Below, one piece after another: positions 59,366 to 64,000 of a stretch of DNA of 64,000 nt (positions within the stretch are counted from its first letter, which is position 1; every line of letters begins with the position of its first letter). Source of the stretch: DASXAI01 sp963728985 (GTDB taxonomy: Bacteria; Actinomycetota; Acidimicrobiia; Acidimicrobiales; Ilumatobacteraceae); assembly GCA_963728985.1 (NCBI GenBank), contig CAVSME010000011.1, forward strand, positions 1 through 64,000, read 5' to 3'. Under the pieces are notes generated by a model. It was not told where the DNA came from. It was given only the letters and a program-made list of their open reading frames with translations, and made no database searches. The translations under genes and the position numbers were made by a program.

Positions 59366-59471
59366 CGAACAGGCGTTCGGATGTTGCCACGAACGGGCGT
59401 TCGCCGTCAAGGAGATATCGAACACACGTGCGGCGAACGGGTGTTTGACAGGCGCGCCGAACACCAGTACG
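59366..59471. promoter_or_regulatory. Array of five LexA-box-like sites
   Basis: Two perfect sites, CGAAC-AGGC-GTTCG (59366-59379) and CGAAC-GGGC-GTTCG (59390-59403), are followed by three near matches: CGAACACACGTGCG (59419-59432), CGAACGGGTGTTTG (59434-59447) and CGAACACCAGTACG (59458-59471). All have the CGAAC half intact. They fill the 134-base gap between the LysM gene and lexA and explain joint SOS control and autorepression. Confidence 0.85.
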
Positions 59472-59480
59472 GTGCCGCCC

Positions 59481-60113
59481 ATGGTCGAGGTCCAGCTCAC
59501 TCCCCGCCAACGAGAGATCCTCGACGTGATCGAGCGTCACATGCGCGAGCGGGGCTATCCCCCGTCGGTGCGCGAGATCGGCGAGGCGGTCGGGCTCACG
59601 TCGCCGTCCACGGTGCACAACCACCTCGCGTCGCTGCAGCGCCTCGGCGTCCTACGCCGGGACCCCACCAAGCCGCGCGCCATCGAGGTCCGGTTCGACC
59701 CGTCTTCCGGGGCCGCTGTCGAGCGCCGGCCCGCCCGCCATGTCCCCCTCGTGGGCGACGTCGCCGCCGGTACGGACGTGCTGGCCCAGGAGAACGTGGA
59801 GGAGGTGCTGCCCGTGCCGGCCGACTTCACGGGCGAGGGCGACCTCTTCATGCTGCGCGTCCGGGGCGACTCCATGATCGAGGCCGGCATCCTCGACGGT
59901 GACTACGTGGTGGCCCGCCAGCAGGACAGCGCCGAGCCCCACGACATCGTGGTGGCCGGCATCCCCGGCGAGGAAGCCACCGTGAAGACGTTCACCCGCA
60001 AGGGCGCCAAGGTTGTCCTGCTGCCGGCCAACAGCCGCTTGAGCCCGATGGTGTTCGACCCGAGCGACGTGCGCATCTTCGGCCGGGTCGTCACCGTGCT
60101 GCGCCGGCTCTAG
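59481..60113 (+). CDS. lexA: SOS repressor LexA
   Basis: The 210-residue protein has the winged helix LTPRQREILDVIERHMRERG, then YPPSVREIGEAVGLTSPSTV and HNHLASLQRLGVL, and a peptidase S24 domain. The self-cleavage site is Ala96-Gly97 in GDVAAGTDV, the nucleophile Ser131 in RGDSMIEAGILDGD, and the general base Lys169 in EEATVKTF. It represses SOS genes and cleaves itself on RecA filaments. The start follows the fifth LexA-like site by 9 bases. Confidence 0.96.
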   Translation: MVEVQLTPRQREILDVIERHMRERGYPPSVREIGEAVGLTSPSTVHNHLASLQRLGVLRRDPTKPRAIEVRFDPSSGAAVERRPARHVPLVGDVAAGTDVLAQENVEEVLPVPADFTGEGDLFMLRVRGDSMIEAGILDGDYVVARQQDSAEPHDIVVAGIPGEEATVKTFTRKGAKVVLLPANSRLSPMVFDPSDVRIFGRVVTVLRRL

Positions 60114-60138
60114 CCGGCACGGTCATCGGGCGACGCCG

Positions 60139-60960
60139 CTAGAGCGTGGCGCCGTGGTCCCGCAGGATGTCGTTCAGCAGGCTCTTGTCGTGGCGCTCGC
60201 CCTCGTTCAGGTGCTTGATCACGAGCACACACGGCAGTCCGTACTCGTGGCTGCCGAACCGGCGCGTGCGCGTGGCGGTGATGGCGACGCTGTTGGGCGG
60301 CACCGTGCCCCGGCCCACCTCGGCGCCGGTCTGGGCGTCGATGACGGGCACCGTGCCGGTGAGGATGCACCCGGCGCCGAGGACGCTGTTGCGACCGACG
60401 CGAGCCCCCTCGGCCACGATGCAGCGGCTGCCGATGAAGCAGTCGTCCTCCACGATGACCGGCGCCGCCTGGGGCGGCTCCAGCACACCGCCGATGCCGA
60501 CGCCGCCCGACAGGTGCACGTTGGCCCCGACCTGGGCGCACGATCCGACGGTGGCCCACGTGTCGACCATCGTGTTGTGCCCGACGTAGGCGCCGATGTT
60601 GACGTAGCTCGGCATCAGGACCACGCCCCGCTCGAGGAACGAGCCGTAGCGAGCCGATGCACCGGGGACGACCCGGACACCGGCCGCCTTGAAGTCGGTC
60701 TTGAGCGGCAGCTTGTCGGCGTACTCGAACGGCCCGAGCTCGGTGGTCTTCATCTTCGACACCCGGAACAGCAGCAGGATCGCCCGCTTGAGCCACTCGT
60801 TGACCACGATCCGCCCACCGATTACCTCGGCCACACGGGCCTGGCCGTTGTCGAGGAGGTCGACGGCTTCGCGCACGAGCTTGCGGGCGTGCTTGTCGTC
60901 AGGCTCGAGTTCGGCCCGGCGCTCCCACAGCTCGTCGATCTGGGCCTGGAGGTCAGCCAT
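60139..60960 (-). CDS. dapD: Tetrahydrodipicolinate N-succinyltransferase
   Basis: The 273-residue protein has an N-terminal helical domain (MADLQAQIDELWERRAELEP) and a left-handed beta-helix of hexapeptide repeats (VNIGAYVGHNTMVDTWATVG, then GANVHLSGGVGIGGVLEPPQ and DDCFIGSRCIVAEGARVGRN). It ends in the trimer-stabilising tail with RRFGSHEYGLPCVLVIKH. It uses succinyl-CoA in the succinylase branch of meso-diaminopimelate and lysine synthesis. The partner dapC lies nearby. Confidence 0.95.
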   Translation of the reverse strand: MADLQAQIDELWERRAELEPDDKHARKLVREAVDLLDNGQARVAEVIGGRIVVNEWLKRAILLLFRVSKMKTTELGPFEYADKLPLKTDFKAAGVRVVPGASARYGSFLERGVVLMPSYVNIGAYVGHNTMVDTWATVGSCAQVGANVHLSGGVGIGGVLEPPQAAPVIVEDDCFIGSRCIVAEGARVGRNSVLGAGCILTGTVPVIDAQTGAEVGRGTVPPNSVAITATRTRRFGSHEYGLPCVLVIKHLNEGERHDKSLLNDILRDHGATL

Positions 60961-60981
60961 GGCCGCTGACGCTACAAGTGA

Positions 60982-61884
60982 TCAGGCGCCCGGTGGGCCC
61001 CACGGGTCGTCGGAGGGCGATGGCGATGGCGGGGGCGCCGGGGCGGGGGCCGGAGCGGGCGCCGGGGCCGGTGTCGGCTCGGCGGGCGGGGCGCCCGGTG
61101 TGCCCCAGCCCGGCGTGGTCGACGGCGGCGGGGTCCACGACGGCTGCGGCTGGGGTGCCGGCGTGTACGCGCCCGGCACGGTCGCCGGGACGCCGTAGCC
61201 GTAGGTGCCGGTCGCCACGGCCGCCCGCCGCAGCTCCCGCTTGCGCCGCCCCCGCTTCACCGCGGTGGTGATGATCAGCGCCAGCCCCAGGCCGACGCCG
61301 ACGACGAAGGCGGCGATGGCGCCGAGCAACCACCAGGGCCAGATCGACTGGAGCACGCCCTTGCCAATGGCCACGACGAACGGCTGGGTGTTGCTGGACG
61401 TGACGTTCAGCACGTACACGCCGGCGGTCGGGATGTCGACCCGAGCGAACGCCGGGCCGAGCTTGTCGTTGAACGAGAAGCTGAAGTCGTTGTCGTACGA
61501 ACGTGTCGAGATGGTGGCGCCGTTCGCGTCCTTCACGACGACCGTGAGCTGCGAGGGCGCGTCGTGATCGCTGTTCCTGATCTGCTCGCCGTCGACCTCG
61601 CTGCGGTACTCGTAGTACAGGGTGTACGTGCCCGCCTTGGTGAACGTGAAGGCCTGTTCGCCCGCGCCGTTGTCGACCTTCATGCGGGCGAAGTTGTCCA
61701 CCGCGTCCGACGTTCGGGCCGCCCAGATGCCGAGGATGACGAGGGCGCCGATCACGCCGGCGGCGATGAGCAGCCCCCCGACCACGTACCGGCCGGCGCC
61801 GGGGCGGATCTTCGTCGTCACGATGGGCGTGGCGGTCGTCGCCGGAGCAGGAGGCGGCGGCGGTGCCATCGGTTGATAGGACAT
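60982..61884 (-). CDS. Two-helix membrane protein with extracytoplasmic beta domain and proline-rich tail
   Basis: ATG 61884 overlaps the dapC stop (ATGA). The 300-residue protein has a proline-rich N-terminus, a first helix (VVGGLLIAAGVIGALVILGI), and an extracytoplasmic beta-sandwich of about 120 residues (FTFTKAGTYTLYYEYRSEVD to AGVYVLNVTSSN). A second helix (WPWWLLGAIAAFVVGVGLGL) and a long Pro/Ala tail follow. The fold resembles emp24/GOLD-like or DUF-type sensor domains, but I cannot name it. Being sandwiched between dapC and dapD suggests co-transcription, not necessarily shared function. Confidence 0.7.
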   Translation of the reverse strand: MSYQPMAPPPPPAPATTATPIVTTKIRPGAGRYVVGGLLIAAGVIGALVILGIWAARTSDAVDNFARMKVDNGAGEQAFTFTKAGTYTLYYEYRSEVDGEQIRNSDHDAPSQLTVVVKDANGATISTRSYDNDFSFSFNDKLGPAFARVDIPTAGVYVLNVTSSNTQPFVVAIGKGVLQSIWPWWLLGAIAAFVVGVGLGLALIITTAVKRGRRKRELRRAAVATGTYGYGVPATVPGAYTPAPQPQPSWTPPPSTTPGWGTPGAPPAEPTPAPAPAPAPAPAPPPSPSPSDDPWGPPGA

Positions 61885-62999
61885 CACGACACCCCTAGCC
61901 GCTCGACCACGAGGTCGATGCGATCGTCCGGTTGTACCACGGCCACACGCACGCATTGAGCGACCGACGGTCCGTAGAACTCGCCCGGGCTCACGAGGAC
62001 CCCGTCCTCCTTGGCCAGCCGCTCGGTGAAGGCCCAGCCGTCACCGGCGTCGAACCACAGGTAGAAGCCGCCCGCGGGCAGCGGGATTTCGAGGCCCGCC
62101 CACGTCGCCAGCGCGCCGGCCAGCCGGTCCAGCCGCCGGCGGTACCGATCGCGCTGGACGTTGACGTGGCCGTCGTCGTCGAGGGCGGCCACGGCGGCGG
62201 CCTGGGCCGGCCCGGGCACCATCATCCCGACGTGCTTGCGCACCTCCTGCAGGTAGGTGACGAGCTCGGCATCGCCGGCGTAGAAGCCGACCCGCACGCC
62301 GGCCAGGTTCGAGCGCTTCGACAGCGAGTGGACGGCCACCACGCCGTCGAGGCCGTCGGCCAGGATGGTGCGCCTCGGGCCGTCCCAGGTGAACTCCACG
62401 TAACACTCGTCGCTGAAGACAGGCACCCCGTGGGCGCGGCCCCATGCGGCGGCCGCCTGGAGGTCGTCGAGGGCACCCGTCGGGTTGCTCGGCGAGTTCA
62501 CCCACAGGCACAGAGCCCGGCCGGCGTCGTCGCTGCTGATGGCGGCGAGATCGATGCCGCCGCCGGGGCCGACCGGCACCGGCACCGCCCGGCACCCGGC
62601 CAGGATGGCCCCCATCTCATAGGTGGGGTAGGCCACCGCCGGGTAGAGCACGGTGTCCCGGCCTGGGGTGCGGAGCTGGAGCCACTGCGGCAACGTGCCG
62701 ACGAACTCCTTGGTACCGATGCACGCCCCGATCTGGCCGGCGGGGACGTCGACGTCGAAGCGCCGCGCCAGCCAGCGCTGCGCGGCGGCCCGCAGCTCGG
62801 GCGACCCGATGCTCGGGGGGTACCCCCGCTCGGCCCCCGACCGGGCCAGGGCCCGCACCACGGCGGCCGGCGGCGGGTCGCACGGCGTGCCGATGGACAG
62901 GTCCACCACCCCACCGTCATGGGCGTCGGCCGCCGGCTTCAGGCGGTCGAGACGGTCATAGGGGTAGGGCGGGGGCACGAAGCCCGAGCGAGCGCTCAT
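61884..62999 (-). CDS. dapC: Succinyldiaminopimelate transaminase
   Basis: A fold-type I PLP aminotransferase of 371 residues with YPPSIGSPELRAAAQRWLAR, WVNSPSNPTGALDDL (Asn168), PVFSDECYVEFTWDG (Asp197) and VAVHSLSKRSNLAGVRVGFY (PLP Lys228). The sequence group and the location beside dapD fit DapC, which makes N-succinyl-LL-2,6-diaminopimelate. The Asp-Glu-Cys-Tyr in the PLP strand is typical of the actinobacterial form. Confidence 0.9.
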   Translation of the reverse strand: MSARSGFVPPPYPYDRLDRLKPAADAHDGGVVDLSIGTPCDPPPAAVVRALARSGAERGYPPSIGSPELRAAAQRWLARRFDVDVPAGQIGACIGTKEFVGTLPQWLQLRTPGRDTVLYPAVAYPTYEMGAILAGCRAVPVPVGPGGGIDLAAISSDDAGRALCLWVNSPSNPTGALDDLQAAAAWGRAHGVPVFSDECYVEFTWDGPRRTILADGLDGVVAVHSLSKRSNLAGVRVGFYAGDAELVTYLQEVRKHVGMMVPGPAQAAAVAALDDDGHVNVQRDRYRRRLDRLAGALATWAGLEIPLPAGGFYLWFDAGDGWAFTERLAKEDGVLVSPGEFYGPSVAQCVRVAVVQPDDRIDLVVERLGVS

Positions 63000-63024
63000 G
63001 ATGGTCTCAGAGTCTGCCCGACAG

Positions 63025-63281
63025 GGCCGGGCGGTGGGGCAGAGACAGGGCCGGGCGGTGGGGCAGAGACACGGCCGGGCGGTGGGGCAGAGACACGGCC
63101 GGGCGGTGGGCAGGACACGGCCGGGCGGTGGGGCAGAGACACGGCCGGGCGGTGGGGCAGAGACACGGCCGGGCGGTGGGGCAGAGACACGGCCGGGCGG
63201 TGGGGCAGAGACACGGCCGGGCGGTGGGGCAGAGACACGGCCGGGCCGGGGGGAGAGACACGGCCGGCGGTGGGGCGGGAA
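63025..63281. repeat. 24-bp tandem repeat (minisatellite) between dapC and hflX
   Basis: About eleven head-to-tail units with consensus beginning GGCCGGGCGGTGGGGCAGAG (24 bases, continuing ACAC) start at 63025, 63049, 63073, 63097, 63119, 63143, 63167, 63191, 63215, 63239 and 63262. The fourth unit is 22 bases and the last two are degenerate. Since 24 is divisible by 3 the minus strand reads as an open 8-residue repeat, but it has no ribosome-binding site and is probably not translated. Confidence 0.9.
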
Positions 63282-63297
63282 CGGCCTGACCAGGCGC

Positions 63298-64000
63298 TCA
63301 GGACGCGGCGAACTCGGCCAGTCGGCCGGCGGCGGCCTCGTCGAGGCGAGCGCGGACGCGTACGCCGTCGTCGGTGTGGGCGGTGGAGACGACCTCGCCT
63401 TCGCGGTGGACCGCCGCCAGGACGTCGCCCCGCTCGTACGGGATGAGCAGCTCCACGACGTTGGCCAGCGCCCGCAGGCGGTCGCCCATGGCCTGGAGGA
63501 GCAGCTCGACCCCGGCGCCGGTGCGGGCCGAGACGGCCACCGAGCCGGGATGCAGCTTGGTCAGCCGGATGGCCTCCTCCGCCGCCAGGTCGGCCTTGTT
63601 GAACACGAGCAGCTCCGGGACGCGCTGGGCGTCGATCTCCCCCAGCACGGTGCGCACGGCGTCGATCTGGGCCTGCGGATCGGCGGCGCTGGCGTCGACC
63701 ACGTGGACCAGGAGGTCGGCCTCGGCCACCGTCTCCAGGGTGCTCTTGAACGCCTCGACCAGGCCGTGGGGCAGCCGGCGCACGAACCCGACCGTGTCAG
63801 TGAGGAGGACAGGCTCGCCACCGGGGAGCGACAGCCGCCGCGTGGTGGGGTCCAGCGTGGCGAAGAGTCGATCCTCGACCAGGACGCCGGCGTCGGTGAG
63901 GCAGTTCAGGAGCGTGGACTTCCCGGCGTTGGTGTACCCGACGATGCTCACGTTCTGGAGCCCGCTGCGGCTGCGGGACCTGCGCTGCAGCTTGCGGGTG
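63298..64000 (-). CDS. hflX: GTPase HflX (partial, 5' end beyond window)
   Basis: The frame is open to the window edge. LQNVSIVGYTNAGKSTLLNC carries G1, LLTDTVGFVRRLPHGLVEAF G3, LLVFNKADLAAE G4 and AVSARTGAG G5, and TRKLQRRSRSRSGLQN is the conserved linker before the G domain. HflX is a ribosome-splitting and heat-responsive GTPase. The visible part is the G domain and C-terminal domain, about 234 residues. The N-terminal HflX domain lies outside the window. Confidence 0.95.
   Translation of the reverse strand, partial: TRKLQRRSRSRSGLQNVSIVGYTNAGKSTLLNCLTDAGVLVEDRLFATLDPTTRRLSLPGGEPVLLTDTVGFVRRLPHGLVEAFKSTLETVAEADLLVHVVDASAADPQAQIDAVRTVLGEIDAQRVPELLVFNKADLAAEEAIRLTKLHPGSVAVSARTGAGVELLLQAMGDRLRALANVVELLIPYERGDVLAAVHREGEVVSTAHTDDGVRVRARLDEAAAGRLAEFAAS

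Noticed and set aside
63007..63261. Open frames across the tandem repeat encoding Pro/Arg/Cys-rich 8-residue repeats
   Set aside because: They exist only because the repeat unit is 24 bases long. There is no ribosome-binding site and no non-repetitive coding sequence.
63025..63281. CRISPR array
   Set aside because: The units are directly contiguous with no unique spacers, and no cas genes are near.

Overview
This window is high-GC DNA (about 70 percent or more) with GTG/ATG starts and many four-base stop/start overlaps. The right-hand gene order (hflX, dapC, dapD, lexA with a divergent LysM gene, nrdR), actinobacterial LexA boxes (CGAAC-N4-GTTCG) and several BTAD and LAL regulators indicate an Actinomycetota chromosome. 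The class Acidimicrobiia is my best guess, by inference.

Region 1 (1-10.9 kb) is a patchy accessory zone. It begins with a fluoride riboswitch upstream of crcB, DUF190, crcB and a small membrane gene. After that come remnants and foreign-looking genes: a T4SS pilin-like fragment, a C39-like protease with a small partner that resembles its own N-terminal domain, a G1-fold-like protein, a hydrolase lacking its N-terminal half, a nitrilase N-terminal scrap, a frameshifted patatin and a decayed tyrosine integrase. Together they suggest an old integrated element.

Region 2 (10.9-14.2 kb) is a translationally coupled pair: an 831-residue protein with the LQRTAGN motif seen in cargo of extracellular contractile injection systems, a caspase-like His/Cys pair and an SH3-like end, followed by a beta-propeller protein. 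No injection-system structural genes lie in the window.

Region 3 (14.2-35.5 kb) holds two copies of one module, a BTAD (SARP-type) regulator with an FAD oxidoreductase and a PIG-L deacetylase. Copy 1 also carries OsmC, a flavin monooxygenase, a LAL regulator and a globin-like protein. Copy 2 has AzlCD and a BTAD-ATPase regulator. Three intergenic regions here (near 23.1, 28.5 and 33.4 kb) share tandem CTTCC-type repeats, which fits SARP binding. MaoC-like, methyltransferase, MerR (frameshifted), Baeyer-Villiger monooxygenase, phosphoesterase and VOC genes fill the space between.

Region 4 (35.5-58.4 kb) is mixed catabolic metabolism: enoyl-CoA hydratases, a cyclase-ATPase regulator, TauE, LysR, a molybdopterin oxidoreductase, alpha/beta hydrolases, a DUF3224-MarR pair with an operator, GH1, an acyl-CoA ligase, a luciferase-like monooxygenase, CPBP, a kinase, pirin and a RibD-like reductase.

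Region 5 (58.4-64 kb) is core genome: nrdR, the LysM/lexA divergon with five LexA-box-like sites, dapD, a membrane protein, dapC, a 24-bp minisatellite and a partial hflX.

Intergenic repeats recur throughout. A REP-like element with a GC hairpin sits in three convergent intergenic regions. One copy is interrupted by a MITE-like insertion of about 200 bp with 13-bp inverted ends. Three genes (patatin, merR, second FAD oxidoreductase) each carry a single-base frameshift, which is either real decay or assembly error.
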